A DNA stretch of 64,000 nt from Dehalococcoidia bacterium (GTDB lineage: Bacteria; Chloroflexota; Dehalococcoidia; E44-bin15). The stretch lies in NCBI GenBank assembly GCA_035528575.1, contig DATKYK010000017.1:1-64000 (forward strand), read 5' to 3'. Shown one piece after another: positions 16,483 to 25,523 of this stretch (the first letter of the stretch is position 1; each line of letters starts with the position of its first letter). Both the position numbers and the translations under genes were made by a program. A model generated the notes under the pieces. The model worked only from the letters and a program-made list of their open reading frames with translations. It was not told the origin of the DNA and made no database searches.

Positions 16483-16492
16483 AGCGTGCCAA

Positions 16493-16522
16493 ATTATAGC
16501 AAAGGCCAAAGCTATATGTCAA
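16493..16522 (-). promoter_or_regulatory. Promoter of the tRNA cluster
   Basis: On the minus strand TTGACA (16522-16517), an 18-base spacer and TATAAT (16498-16493) match the consensus perfectly, and tRNA-Ala begins 11 bases downstream. Confidence 0.8.
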
Positions 16523-16563
16523 TGAAATGGCCCTCACTGCGCAGGCCATAGCACCCGGGGATG

Positions 16564-17910
16564 CTATTTACCGATGCAGAAACTGCCGAAGATGGTCTCC
16601 AGTAGCTCCTCGCTCACCGTCTCGCCGGTGATCTCACCCAGAGCATTCAGGGCGGCGGTGAGGTCGATGGTGGTGAAATCGTCGGGCATCTGAGAAGCGA
16701 TGCTCGATAGTGCCTGCTCAAGATGATCCTCCGCCCGCTCCAGACAGGCCTTGTGGCGGGGATTGGAAACCAGCAGGGCGTCCGAAGTGTATACCTTCCC
16801 CCCGAGGGCACAATCCACCATCTTCTGCTCCAGCTTATCAAGCCCTTCACCGGAGAGGGCTGATACCGAGACAGTGTTCCAGGCGATATTATCCAGGGTG
16901 GCTCGCCGGGGCAGGTCACACTTATTTGCCGCTACCAGCACCTCTTTTTCGCGAAGTTCTGAGAGAAGGGTGATGATCTCTCTGTCGGAGCTTCGCAAGG
17001 GGGTGCCGGCATCGAGCACCAGCAGGACGATATCGGCCTGCTCTATAGCCTTGCGGCTGCGCGCCACTCCCAGAGACTCGACCAGACCCTTGAGCTTTAC
17101 CATGCCTGCAGTATCGGTAAGGACGAAGGGCACCCCCTTCAGGTTCACCACTTCCTCCACCGTATCCCGTGTAGTTCCCGGTACCGGGCTGACGATGGCA
17201 CGGCTCTGTCTGAGCAGGCGATTCAGGAGGCTTGATTTTCCCACATTACGGCGCCCCACAATAGCGGTCCTTACCCCCTGGCGATATACGATCCCCTGCT
17301 CTGCGCTTGAGATGAGCTCCTTGAGCATCTCGCGTGCCCTCTCCAGCGCAGGCATTATCTCCTGCTCTGCCACCTCATCTTCGGGGAAATCGATCCTGGC
17401 GGTTAGGTAGGCGAGAACGCTCATCAGCTCGGCACGCACTGCCTTTAGGGGCTGGGATAGGCTTCCACCGAGACCATGTATGGCAACCCTTAGGCTGGCT
17501 GATGTCTTAGCGCGCACCACATCCAGGACCGATTCCGCCTGAGCCAGGTCTATCCTGCCACTCAGGAATGCCCTCAGGGTAAACTCCCCCGGGTTCGCCG
17601 TCCGGGCGCCGTGCCTGAGCACCAACTCCAGGACTCGCTGCAGTGGTGAGGGGCCACCATGGCAGTTGATCTCCACGATGTCCTCTCTTGTATAGGTATG
17701 AGGCGCTGCCATATAGGAGACCAGCACCTCATCCACAACCTCCTTTGTGGCAGGGTCAATGATATGACCGTAGACCAGACGGCGGTCTTGTAGCGGGTGA
17801 TGAAACAACTTCTCGGCGATTGCCAAAGCGCTGGCCCCGCTCAGGCGCACGATGCCGATCCCGCCCTCGCCAAGGGGGGTGGAGAGGGCAGCAATCGTGT
17901 CCTCATACAT
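16564..17910 (-). CDS. mnmE: tRNA modification GTPase MnmE
   Basis: With MnmG it installs the carboxymethylaminomethyl (or related) group on wobble uridine 34 of tRNAs, in the cytoplasm. The order is as expected: N-terminal folate-binding domain (DTIAALSTPLGEGGIGIVRLSG), helical domain, inserted G domain with GRRNVGKSS, DTAG and NKCD motifs, and the C-terminal CIGK that carries the essential cysteine. The start at 17910 (MYEDTIAAL) gives 448 residues, close to the usual 450; in-frame starts at 17928 and 17985 are possible but add a non-conserved extension. It lies next to the tRNA cluster. The 18001-18188 region upstream holds nothing I recognise. Confidence 0.95.
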   Translation of the reverse strand: MYEDTIAALSTPLGEGGIGIVRLSGASALAIAEKLFHHPLQDRRLVYGHIIDPATKEVVDEVLVSYMAAPHTYTREDIVEINCHGGPSPLQRVLELVLRHGARTANPGEFTLRAFLSGRIDLAQAESVLDVVRAKTSASLRVAIHGLGGSLSQPLKAVRAELMSVLAYLTARIDFPEDEVAEQEIMPALERAREMLKELISSAEQGIVYRQGVRTAIVGRRNVGKSSLLNRLLRQSRAIVSPVPGTTRDTVEEVVNLKGVPFVLTDTAGMVKLKGLVESLGVARSRKAIEQADIVLLVLDAGTPLRSSDREIITLLSELREKEVLVAANKCDLPRRATLDNIAWNTVSVSALSGEGLDKLEQKMVDCALGGKVYTSDALLVSNPRHKACLERAEDHLEQALSSIASQMPDDFTTIDLTAALNALGEITGETVSEELLETIFGSFCIGK

Positions 17911-18188
17911 AGCCTGGTAAGTATACATCCTGTGCCCTTGCCCATCAAGGTAATGTGCCAGTCCAGTATACTGGTACACTGTCACTGGCTCATTGAACCT
18001 GTCATCGCGACTCCTATGCAGTGTCTACCTATTTAAGCCTACAGTATGGTGTGGATGTCTTCTCCTCTACACGTATCCAGGGTTGTTGCACCGTAGCGCT
18101 CCTGGTGTTGGTAAAAAAGTGAAATCGACGATACCATATGTCACCTAGCTAGCTGAACGAGATTATTTAATGCTTATGAAGGCTGCCC

Positions 18189-18218
18189 TTGACGGACAAG
18201 GTCAAATAAAGGTATCAT
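18189..18218 (+). promoter_or_regulatory. Promoter of the PadR-MFS operon with possible operator
   Basis: TTGACG (18189-18194), 18-base spacer, TATCAT (18213-18218). Overlapping the -10 and start region is the imperfect palindrome TATCATATAGCGATATCA, a plausible binding site for the PadR regulator encoded next. Confidence 0.5.
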
Positions 18219-18253
18219 ATAGCGATATCACCAAGCGATAATGAGACGATGAT

Positions 18254-18556
18254 ATGCTGAAGGATTTCTTTATAGGTTTCATTAAGATTCACATCCTCTA
18301 CCACGCTTCACAAGGTCCAATCTACGGGGTTGGGATCCTGGAGGAGCTTGGTCGGCATGGCTATCGGTTGAGCCCGGGGACCCTATACCCCACGCTGCAT
18401 CGCCTTGCGAGGGAGGGCTATTTGGAGAGCAGCTCAAAGGTGGTCGGTGGGAAGGTCCGCAGATACTACACCATAACCGAGAGGGGTCTGGTAGCCCTTG
18501 AAGAAGCAAGGCGGAAGATCGCAGAGCTGGTAAACGAGGTGCTGCTGGATAAATAG
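18254..18556 (+). CDS. PadR-family transcriptional regulator
   Basis: 100 residues, the usual size of the short PadR subfamily. The winged-helix core is clear: ILYHASQGPIYGVGILEEL, then the recognition-helix region LSPGTLYPTLHRLAREGYL, and the wing VRRYYTITERG. PadR proteins are dimeric repressors that often respond to small aromatic or drug-like ligands and commonly control an adjacent exporter. Here the MFS transporter starts three bases after the stop codon, so the two are almost certainly co-transcribed. Self-repression at the upstream palindrome is inference. Confidence 0.9.
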   Translation: MLKDFFIGFIKIHILYHASQGPIYGVGILEELGRHGYRLSPGTLYPTLHRLAREGYLESSSKVVGGKVRRYYTITERGLVALEEARRKIAELVNEVLLDK

Positions 18557-18559
18557 GTC

Positions 18560-19777
18560 ATGGAACCAGTGAGCAGCGAGAGAAAAAGGATTTTCGGGAT
18601 CAGCCGTAACGTCTTCGCCCTGGGATGGGTGAGCTTCCTCACCGATGTCTCCACCGATATGATCTTCAACGTGTTCCCTCTCTTCCTATCCCATGTGCTC
18701 GGAGTGGGGACAGCATTCATCGGCCTTATGGAAGGGCTGGGCGATAGCGCTGCCACCATGCTCAAAGTGGTTAGCGGCTGGGCCAGCGACAGGCTAGGCC
18801 AGCGAAAGGGGCTCACCACCTATGGCTACGTACTTTCCACCGTGGCCAAGCCCTTTCTCCTTATTGCCACCAGCGGGGCGGTGGCGCTGGCCATCCGCTT
18901 ATTTGAGCGCTCGGGCAAGGGGATTCGCACATCGCCCCGTGATGCCCTGATCGCAGATTCCACCACCGCGGAGAAGATGGGGCGCGGCTTTGGCTTTCAC
19001 CGTGCTATGGATACCGCTGGTGCGGTCGGCGGGATTGCCATCGCTGCCGCTATCGTCTATCTGGTGCAGGGTTGGGAGACCAGGCTTTCCCTCCCCTCGT
19101 TCGAGTGGCTGGTCATTATCGGCGTTATCCCCGCGGCGCTTGCGGTGCTGGTACTTATCTTCTTCGTTCACGAGGGGAGAGCCTCGAGCGCTAAGCGGGT
19201 GGAAGGAGGCGCCGCCGATGGAAGGGGTTTGGAAAGGCGGTTCAAGATTTTCCTGGTGATAATGGTCATTTTTACCCTGGGCAACTCCGCCGATATATTC
19301 CTGGTGTTGAGGGCAAGCGATATTGGCCTGTCCCCACTACATATACTTCTTATGCTTATCCCGCTCAATCTGGTCTATGCCGCAACTGCCTATCCCTTTG
19401 GCAGGCTATCGGACAGGATAGGCAGGAAGCGGATCATCGTCGCCGGCTGGGGGATATACGCCCTTACCTATATCGGGTTTGCCCTGGCATCGCCAATGTG
19501 GCACGTAGTTTATGTTATTCTGCTCTTCGCTCTCTACGGGGTTTACTATGGGGCGGTGGAGGGGGTGACCAGGGCATTTGTTGCCGATATGGTGCCCAGG
19601 GAGAAGCGGGGGACAGCCTATGGCCTCTATCACGGGGCGATCGGGCTCAGCCTGCTGCTGGCGAGCGTAACTGCCGGGCTTCTATGGGAGGCGATAGACC
19701 CGGCGGCGACCTTCTTCTTCGGGGCAGCGATGGCAGTTGTGGCGATTGCAGGATTTGTGCTGTTTATCAAGGAGTAG
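18560..19777 (+). CDS. MFS transporter, probable drug/metabolite efflux
   Basis: 405 residues with about 12 membrane segments. The loop after helix 2 holds the MFS signature (GWASDRLGQRKGLT), and a second similar loop occurs in the C-terminal half (YPFGRLSDRIGRKR). The N-terminus NVFALGWVSFLTDVSTDMI and RLFERSGKGIRTSPRDALI are typical of a broad MFS group annotated as putative efflux permeases. The substrate cannot be told from sequence. Co-transcription with PadR suggests a ligand-induced exporter. Confidence 0.88.
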   Translation: MEPVSSERKRIFGISRNVFALGWVSFLTDVSTDMIFNVFPLFLSHVLGVGTAFIGLMEGLGDSAATMLKVVSGWASDRLGQRKGLTTYGYVLSTVAKPFLLIATSGAVALAIRLFERSGKGIRTSPRDALIADSTTAEKMGRGFGFHRAMDTAGAVGGIAIAAAIVYLVQGWETRLSLPSFEWLVIIGVIPAALAVLVLIFFVHEGRASSAKRVEGGAADGRGLERRFKIFLVIMVIFTLGNSADIFLVLRASDIGLSPLHILLMLIPLNLVYAATAYPFGRLSDRIGRKRIIVAGWGIYALTYIGFALASPMWHVVYVILLFALYGVYYGAVEGVTRAFVADMVPREKRGTAYGLYHGAIGLSLLLASVTAGLLWEAIDPAATFFFGAAMAVVAIAGFVLFIKE

Positions 19778-19925
19778 CTTTTTAGAGCTTTGCCCGGGGG
19801 TAAATTTGCCTCTTGCTTAAAGTCGCGGTTACATTTATAGTAAGATTACGCTTTATGGAACCGAATTCCAGTCAGTGATTTGCGGATATGGTGGAAATAG
19901 TGTAGCATTTGTTAGGGGGGGATTT

Positions 19926-20510
19926 ATGGAAGACAGGGTATCAATCTTCATCGATGGGAGCAACCTGTATCACGCGCTGCGCTCTAACCTGGGGCGCTAC
20001 GACCTGAATTTCGCCGAGTTCGCCAGTAAGCTCTGTGGGCCCAGGCGTCTGTTCCGAACATACTACTACAACGTACTGCAGTACTCGAGCCAGCGGTCTG
20101 AAGGCCAGGGCGAGCAGCAGGAGTTCCTAAACGCCCTTCGCCAAACGCCGTATTTAGAGGTGAGACTGGGGGGCACCAAGCTGGCGCAGGGTGTCCGTGT
20201 GGAGAAGGGCATCGATGTCATGCTGGCCACAGACCTGCTGCATTTCGCCTGGATAAACCTCTATGACATTGCCGTGCTGGTGAGCGGGGACTCAGACTTT
20301 GCCTACGCTCTTCAGGCGGTGAAGAACATGGGAAAGCATGTAGAGGTGGCCTACTTTGAGACCAACATCTCCAGGGAACTCCTGGATATCGCCGACAACC
20401 GCCATCTGCTGAACCAGAAGTTCTTCCGGGGATTGTGGTCCCGCAAGCGCCCTCCAGAACGTAAGGCGACAAACAAGGCGACAAACAACCGGACGGTAGT
20501 GAAAAAGTAG
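19926..20510 (+). CDS. NYN-domain protein (LabA/DUF88 family)
   Basis: 194 residues from the ATG at 19926, which follows TTAGGGGGGGA; an upstream in-frame start at 19875 lacks a site. The PIN-like NYN fold is visible: VSIFIDGSNLYHAL at the N-terminus, GIDVMLATDLLHFA with a conserved Asp, and LVSGDSDFAYALQAVKNMGKHVEV. The three Asp clusters are those expected to bind metal in RNA-cleaving members. A basic tail (KRPPERKATNKATNN) may contact nucleic acid. Its RNA target is unknown. The gene stands alone. Confidence 0.85.
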   Translation: MEDRVSIFIDGSNLYHALRSNLGRYDLNFAEFASKLCGPRRLFRTYYYNVLQYSSQRSEGQGEQQEFLNALRQTPYLEVRLGGTKLAQGVRVEKGIDVMLATDLLHFAWINLYDIAVLVSGDSDFAYALQAVKNMGKHVEVAYFETNISRELLDIADNRHLLNQKFFRGLWSRKRPPERKATNKATNNRTVVKK

Positions 20511-20761
20511 CTAAGCTTGTACTTCCTTTCGGAAATCCGCGTCGTTTCTTGAGTGCCACAGAGAGGGGCGCTGCGAGGCTCGGGAAATAGCAGTCTCGAA
20601 CAAGGTGATAAGACGTTTGCTTTTTACAGTAAAGTACTGGAAGCAATAAATATGCCCCTATCGGGTGAGATTTTGTTATAAATGAAGCACTGCGCTTAAC
20701 ACGGTATCCTGAATTAAAGACCAATATCGGTCGCTTATAGTAACACCCCGAGATTGTGGGC

Positions 20762-21598
20762 CTATCCCCCCAACATTGTATTATCGATAAGCCGCGTTCC
20801 GCCTATCCTGACTGCCAGCGAGATCAGGGCGGGTGCGGCGATCTCGGCTAGCTCCTCCAGCGTTTCGGGGTTGGCTATGCTCACGTAATCGATAGTGGCG
20901 AAAGGCTCGCGCTCGATGAGGGAGGTCATCTCCTGGCACAGGCGAGAGGCGTCCCTCTCACCATTTTCCCAGTGACCACGAGCAAGGCAGAGGGCCTTCC
21001 ACAGTACCAGTGACGCCTTCCTTTCCTCTGGACTCAGGTAGGTATTGCGGCTGCTCATTGCCAGCCCGTCGGGCTCCCGCACTGTGGGAACGGCCACGAC
21101 CTCAAGGTTCATGTTCAGTTCGGAGACCATCTTCCGGATCACCGCCAGTTGCTGGGCATCCTTCTGCCCGAAGTATGCTCTATTAGGCTGGACAATGTTC
21201 AGTAGCTTGGCCACCACTGTAGTGACCCCCCTGAAGTGACCGGGACGGGATTCACCCTCTAGCCGCTGGGTAATTCCTTCCAGCGTCACCCAGCTACTGA
21301 AGCCCTCCGGATACATCTCCCGGGCATCGGGCATAAAAACCAAACCTACACCCTCCTTCTCCAGTAAGGCGAGGTCTCGCTCCGGGTCGCGCGGGTACGC
21401 AGTGAAGTCTTCCTGGGGGCCAAACTGCGAGGGGTTAACGAAGATGCTGGCTATAACTGTGAGGGTCTCAGTCCGGGCGTGGCGCACCAGCTCGAGGTGC
21501 CCCTGGTGAAGGTAGCCCATGGTGGGCACGAAGCCAACAGAGCCGGTTAGCTTGCCCCGCTCGGCTTTCATTGAGGCGATGGTCTCAACAACCTTCAT
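20762..21598 (-). CDS. panC: Pantothenate synthetase
   Basis: It joins pantoate and beta-alanine using ATP, the last step of pantothenate synthesis. Conserved blocks: VGFVPTMGYLHQGHLELV (ATP-binding HxGH), FVNPSQFGPQEDF, FGQKDAQQLAVI, VREPDGLAMSSRNTYL. The start is set at the ATG 21598 (MKVVETIAS) to match family N-termini, giving 278 residues; a GTG at 21616 is possible and neither has a good ribosome site. Last gene of the minus-strand pan operon, after the GYD gene. Confidence 0.95.
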   Translation of the reverse strand: MKVVETIASMKAERGKLTGSVGFVPTMGYLHQGHLELVRHARTETLTVIASIFVNPSQFGPQEDFTAYPRDPERDLALLEKEGVGLVFMPDAREMYPEGFSSWVTLEGITQRLEGESRPGHFRGVTTVVAKLLNIVQPNRAYFGQKDAQQLAVIRKMVSELNMNLEVVAVPTVREPDGLAMSSRNTYLSPEERKASLVLWKALCLARGHWENGERDASRLCQEMTSLIEREPFATIDYVSIANPETLEELAEIAAPALISLAVRIGGTRLIDNTMLGG

Positions 21599-21634
21599 GG
21601 TGTTGATAGAGGGCACAGGTAGTTTCAGGCAGGC

Positions 21635-21925
21635 TTACTTTTTATGAAGGTTATAAATGAAATCATTGAGCGATGTAGCGCTCAGCGTCATTGTCTCCAG
21701 GGTGCCCCGGGAGCCCAGCTCTACTGCTACCCTGGTTATGGTGGCATCGTCCGGAGCATCCAGGATGTTAACGAAATCATAGGGGCCGAGGACGGCATAT
21801 TGGCCCACTATCCGTGCTCCCATCGCCTCCACCTCCTTGTTGACCTCCTTTATACGCTCCGGCCTCTCTTTTATGGTCTTTCTGCCCCATGTGGTAAGTT
21901 TGGTGAGCATTACATATGTGGGCAT
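21635..21925 (-). CDS. GYD-domain protein
   Basis: 96 residues. AAAGGAGG upstream favours the second of two adjacent ATGs (21925). The sequence MPTYVMLTKLTTWGRKTIKE and later GARIVGQYAVLGPYDFVNILDAP fits the GYD (ferredoxin-like) family of small proteins with unknown function. It sits between panB and panC, so a link to pantothenate metabolism is possible but untested; GYD proteins occur in many unrelated contexts. Confidence 0.8.
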   Translation of the reverse strand: MPTYVMLTKLTTWGRKTIKERPERIKEVNKEVEAMGARIVGQYAVLGPYDFVNILDAPDDATITRVAVELGSRGTLETMTLSATSLNDFIYNLHKK

Positions 21926-22056
21926 CATGCCTCCTTTCAACTATAGGGTTCGGCTATCGCAGTCCTCCATCGATGTTTATTCTATCAGCTATGGGGCTGG
22001 GTTTCAATCCGGGCCACGATTTTTCGTCTATCTTAGCCCTTCAGCGATAAATTCTA

Positions 22057-22899
22057 TTAGCTGTGAGATTTGTCTTTAATTTGGGCCAGAATGGATTCGT
22101 CCATCTCGTAGCTCTGTTTCGGGGTGGGGAAAGTCTCTGCCTTGACCTCGGCGATGTAATCGGCAACGGCGGAAGTGATTGCCTGGTTCAGCTTGGCGTA
22201 TTGCTTGGCATGCTTGGGGACGAAATCGGTGAACAGGCCCAGGATGTCGCTTACTACCTGCACCTGGCCGTCGCAGTTTTTGCCAGCACCGATGCCGATG
22301 GTGGGCACTGTCACCCGCTCGGTGATCAATTTGGAAAGGGGTGCGGGAACACACTCGAGGACGATAGAGAAAACGCCGGCTTCCTCTAATGCCCTGGCGT
22401 CATTGAGCAGGCGCACCGCGACCTCCGGGGTCTTTCCCACCACTTTGTAGCCACCAATCTGGTGCACCGACTGCGGAGTAAGCCCGATGTGGCCCTGAAC
22501 AGGGATGCCACATGCTACCAGCCGGCTCACCCTGTCGGCTACCACCTCCCCTCCCTCAAGCTTCACCGCCTGTGCCCCGCCCTCCTGAATGAAGCGAGCG
22601 GCATTGCGCAGGGCATCATCTATAGAGACATGATAGGTCATGAAGGGCATATCGCCTATCACCAGGGCATGCTTCGTCCCCCGGACCACCGCCTTGGTGT
22701 GATGGATCATCTCATCCATGGTCACCGGGATGGTTGACTCATAGCCCAGCATAACCATGCCCAGGCTATCGCCAACCAGGATCAGTGCCACCCCGGCCTC
22801 GTCGAGGAGCCTGGCGGTGGAGTAATCATAAGCGGTGAGCATGGGGATTTTGTCGCCGCGCTGCTTCATCTCCTTGATTTCGCCGATGGTGACCCTCAT
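22057..22899 (-). CDS. panB: 3-methyl-2-oxobutanoate hydroxymethyltransferase
   Basis: It transfers a hydroxymethyl group from methylene-tetrahydrofolate to ketoisovalerate, giving ketopantoate. A TIM-barrel enzyme of 280 residues with the expected blocks: [60 protein letters not shown] and [17 protein letters not shown]. The ATG overlaps the panD stop by 4 bases, indicating translational coupling. Confidence 0.96.
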   Translation of the reverse strand: MRVTIGEIKEMKQRGDKIPMLTAYDYSTARLLDEAGVALILVGDSLGMVMLGYESTIPVTMDEMIHHTKAVVRGTKHALVIGDMPFMTYHVSIDDALRNAARFIQEGGAQAVKLEGGEVVADRVSRLVACGIPVQGHIGLTPQSVHQIGGYKVVGKTPEVAVRLLNDARALEEAGVFSIVLECVPAPLSKLITERVTVPTIGIGAGKNCDGQVQVVSDILGLFTDFVPKHAKQYAKLNQAITSAVADYIAEVKAETFPTPKQSYEMDESILAQIKDKSHS

Positions 22900-23264
22900 A
22901 GTGAAAGCACCTCGCCTTTCACCAGGGCATTCCGCTCGTCTACATAGACCAGTCTGGGCTTTGTAGCCTTTGCCTCCTCATCGGCGACAACTTTATAGGA
23001 AAGGATGATAACCCTGTCGCCCACGGAGACCAGCCTGGCCGCAGCGCCATTGATGCAGATCTCACCGCAGCCCCGCTCCCCGGTGATGGCGTAGGTCTCC
23101 AGGCGCGCACCGTTATCGATGTCCAGCACCTGGACCCTCTCATAGGGGAGGATGTCTGCCGCCTCCATGAGAAGCTCATCGATGGTGATGCTCCCCTCGT
23201 AGTTCAGGTTGGCATCGGTGACCCGCGCCCGGTGGATCTTTCCCTTCAGCATCGTTCTCATCAT
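22896..23264 (-). CDS. panD: Aspartate 1-decarboxylase, pyruvoyl-dependent
   Basis: It makes beta-alanine from aspartate. The proenzyme self-cleaves between Gly24 and Ser25 (NYEGSIT) to generate the pyruvoyl cofactor. [22 protein letters not shown] and VIILSYKVV are standard family blocks. 122 residues, a normal length. It overlaps both neighbours by 4 bases in the operon. Confidence 0.96.
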   Translation of the reverse strand: MMRTMLKGKIHRARVTDANLNYEGSITIDELLMEAADILPYERVQVLDIDNGARLETYAITGERGCGEICINGAAARLVSVGDRVIILSYKVVADEEAKATKPRLVYVDERNALVKGEVLSL

Positions 23265-24157
23265 GCTTCCTCCTTTAGTAGTGTTTGCAATTCCCTGGCT
23301 TTCTGCTCATCTATCTTACCTTTTGCCAGGGCTATAGGGATCGTCTGGGACCCCAGCTCCCGATAGGTGGGTAGAATTCCGGGAGCAGTTCGCTCCAGAG
23401 CGAAAATATGCTTTTCTATGGTGCCCGAGTCCCCGCGGGCGATGGGCCCTGTGAGGCAGTCGGGAATGCCCACGTTATCGATGTTGTTCAGTGTTCCCCG
23501 GAGCAGGGGAAGCAGTGCCTGTGTTGCCTGCTGGGGCGGGATCCCGAAGGACTGCCACAGGTCGGTGGCCAGCTTCACCAGGGTTACCAGGTAGTTACAG
23601 GCAATCACCGCTGCAGCATGATAAAGCACTTTATCACCGGCGCCGAGCCTGATACAGGTCCCCTCGAGAGCGGCAGCCATCTCTCGGAGCTCGGTAAGCA
23701 GCGGCTCGTCCGCTTCAATGGCGAAGGTGGAGCCGGGCATGTTCTCTATAGCATGGGTCACGCTGGCGAAGGTCTGTAAAGGATGGAAGCCGCCGATAAG
23801 AGCACCGCGCTTGCTCGCCGGCTCCAGTATATCGGTCGAGTCGGCGCCGCTACAGTGAACTACGCTTTGATCGGGGTGCCATTTAATCCCGGCGGCTACC
23901 GGGGCGATGACGCCGTCAGGGGTGGTGATGAAAACTAGCTGGGCATTGTCGGCCACCGCCTGGTTGCTATCCAGTGCCTGGCATGTGGGGACAGCCTCTG
24001 CCAGCCGTTGCGCCGAGGCCTTGGTGCGACTGGAAACAGCGACCACCGGGTATCCCTTACCGCTGAGCCTGACCGCCAGCGCCGTACCCACCGTCCCAGC
24101 ACCGATGAAACCGATCTTGCGCCGGGTGCTTTCCTGGTCTCGCCTTACTTCCTTCAT
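23261..24157 (-). CDS. Rossmann/DUF2520 reductase, probable PanG-type ketopantoate reductase
   Basis: 298 residues from the ATG at 24157. The N-terminus has a dinucleotide-binding [20 protein letters not shown] and FITTPDGVI; the C-terminal half is helical, of DUF2520 type ([22 protein letters not shown]). Proteins of this kind lie in panBCD clusters of some bacteria, and PanG of Francisella, described as an alternative ketopantoate reductase, belongs to this general group as far as I recall. No PanE gene is in the window. As first gene of the pan operon, overlapping panD by 4 bases, it most likely reduces ketopantoate to pantoate. This function is inference. Confidence 0.8.
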   Translation of the reverse strand: MKEVRRDQESTRRKIGFIGAGTVGTALAVRLSGKGYPVVAVSSRTKASAQRLAEAVPTCQALDSNQAVADNAQLVFITTPDGVIAPVAAGIKWHPDQSVVHCSGADSTDILEPASKRGALIGGFHPLQTFASVTHAIENMPGSTFAIEADEPLLTELREMAAALEGTCIRLGAGDKVLYHAAAVIACNYLVTLVKLATDLWQSFGIPPQQATQALLPLLRGTLNNIDNVGIPDCLTGPIARGDSGTIEKHIFALERTAPGILPTYRELGSQTIPIALAKGKIDEQKARELQTLLKEEA

Positions 24158-24340
24158 AGCTTCTTCAGGCCTTCCTTGTAGCGGTGGCAAAGTTCAACGT
24201 ATATTTTTTTACCAGTACCCCACATTTTCCTATGCTCATCGGTAGTATCCCCAAGTGCTCTCGTGTATATAGGCGCTTTCCGCTATCTGCGGCGCATTTC
24301 CCTCGAAGGAATAGAGTGCCATAGTGTTATCTTTTCCTCT

Positions 24341-25300
24341 CTAAATAATATCCCGAGCTGCCGGTATCCCGAAAAGCCCCTCGGCTTGCCTAACTGCTCT
24401 CATGATCGCTGCCGCCACCACCTCTGCCGCTATCGCCCCCAGTATGGTGACATCCTCAGCCCCTGCTTTACCGGTGGCGAGGGCAAACATGGTATCGCCA
24501 TCGAACATGGTATGGGCCGGTCGGACGGTTCTCGCCAGTCCGTCGTGAGCAAGCTGAGCCATTTTGTTAACCTGCTCCTTGTCCAGTAAGGCATCGGTGG
24601 CTACCACCCCAATGGTGGTATTTGTAGGAAGAGCGCCGGGAGATTCCTCGCACCTTTTCATTATGTTGATAGTATCGAGAAAAACCCCCTTTACCGTGTC
24701 GCGGGGGCCGGCGATGATCCTGCCGGTTCCCGGGTCTACAACATCGCCAAAGGGATTAACCGCAACGATAGCCCCGATAGTGGCATCACCCAACCTCTGG
24801 CTTGCTGTCCCCAGGCCGCTCTTGGTCATTCTCTCCGGTCCTAGGATCTTGCCCAACGTGGCCCCGGTGCCAGCGCCGACGCAACCCTCGGCTACCGGCC
24901 CGGTTGAGGCGGCAAGGCATGCCTTGTAGCCCTCATCGGGACCGGGCCTCACCTGAGCGCTGCCTAAACGAAGATCGAAGAGAATGGCTGCTGGGACAAT
25001 GGGCACCTTTGCCACGCCAGTGTCAATGCCGTAACCCCGCTCCTCTAAATAGCGCATCACCCCGCCGGCAGCATCGAGGCCGAAGGCGCTTCCCCCGCCG
25101 AGGAGGATAGCGTGCGCCTTGCCCACCAGGCTCATCGGCCGCAACGCGTCTGTCTCCCTGGTGCCCGGAGCAGCGCCACGTACATCAACGCCGGCCACTG
25201 CCCCCTCTTCACAGAGTATCACGGTGCAGCCGGTGGCGGCTTCTCTATCGGTGTAATGCCCCACCTTTATCCCTTGAACGTCGGTGATCGCGTTGTGCAT
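24341..25300 (-). CDS. P1-family peptidase (DmpA/L-aminopeptidase type)
   Basis: 319 residues from the ATG at 25300 (MHNAITDVQGIKVGHYTD). Family S58 N-terminal-nucleophile hydrolases are made as one chain that cleaves itself, exposing a Ser or Thr nucleophile. Conserved blocks visible: GVDVRGAAPGTRETD, AILLGGGSAFGLDAAGGV, AEGCVGAGTGAT, and NTTIGVVATDA, whose Thr is the probable nucleophile. Substrates in the family are N-terminal or beta-amino acid peptides; the one here is unknown. It is preceded by a 170-base leader with its own promoter and a terminator-like hairpin, so expression is probably controlled by attenuation. Confidence 0.88.
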   Translation of the reverse strand: MHNAITDVQGIKVGHYTDREAATGCTVILCEEGAVAGVDVRGAAPGTRETDALRPMSLVGKAHAILLGGGSAFGLDAAGGVMRYLEERGYGIDTGVAKVPIVPAAILFDLRLGSAQVRPGPDEGYKACLAASTGPVAEGCVGAGTGATLGKILGPERMTKSGLGTASQRLGDATIGAIVAVNPFGDVVDPGTGRIIAGPRDTVKGVFLDTINIMKRCEESPGALPTNTTIGVVATDALLDKEQVNKMAQLAHDGLARTVRPAHTMFDGDTMFALATGKAGAEDVTILGAIAAEVVAAAIMRAVRQAEGLFGIPAARDII

Positions 25301-25320
25301 GATCAAAGTCTTCGAAATGT

Positions 25321-25351
25321 AAAAAACCTTCTCGGGCAATACCCGAGAAGG
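25321..25351 (-). terminator. Intrinsic terminator hairpin in the leader of the P1 peptidase gene
   Basis: CCTTCTCGGG / CCCGAGAAGG, a perfect 10-bp stem with a 5-base loop, is followed by six Ts on the minus strand. It lies only about 20 bases before the ATG, downstream of a clear promoter, as in riboswitches or attenuators. Confidence 0.75.
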
Positions 25352-25470
25352 CTTCAGTTAGTATCAACTTTATTTGCCGTCTCGGTCGTTACCGATCCAA
25401 GCGACTTATTGTCTGCCGTTTTTCTATTTAATTTTTTGGTTCACCGCCCCGATAACCTCGGGGTCGCCGA
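25352..25470 (-). ncRNA. Candidate regulatory leader RNA upstream of the P1 peptidase
   Basis: Between the predicted transcription start (about 25470) and the terminator hairpin the leader can form CCCCGA/TCGGGG and TCGGT/ACCGA hairpins separated by an A-rich linker. I could not match it to a known riboswitch class. Confidence 0.4.
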
Positions 25471-25476
25471 ACTATA

Positions 25477-25506
25477 ATCATATCATACGCTGCTGAAACT
25501 TGTCAA
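25477..25506 (-). promoter_or_regulatory. Promoter of the P1 peptidase leader
   Basis: Minus-strand TTGACA (25506-25501), 18-base spacer, TATGAT (25482-25477). It lies just inside the intergenic gap downstream of mutM. Confidence 0.7.
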
Positions 25507-25523
25507 GGGCAGTGTGAAGGAAT

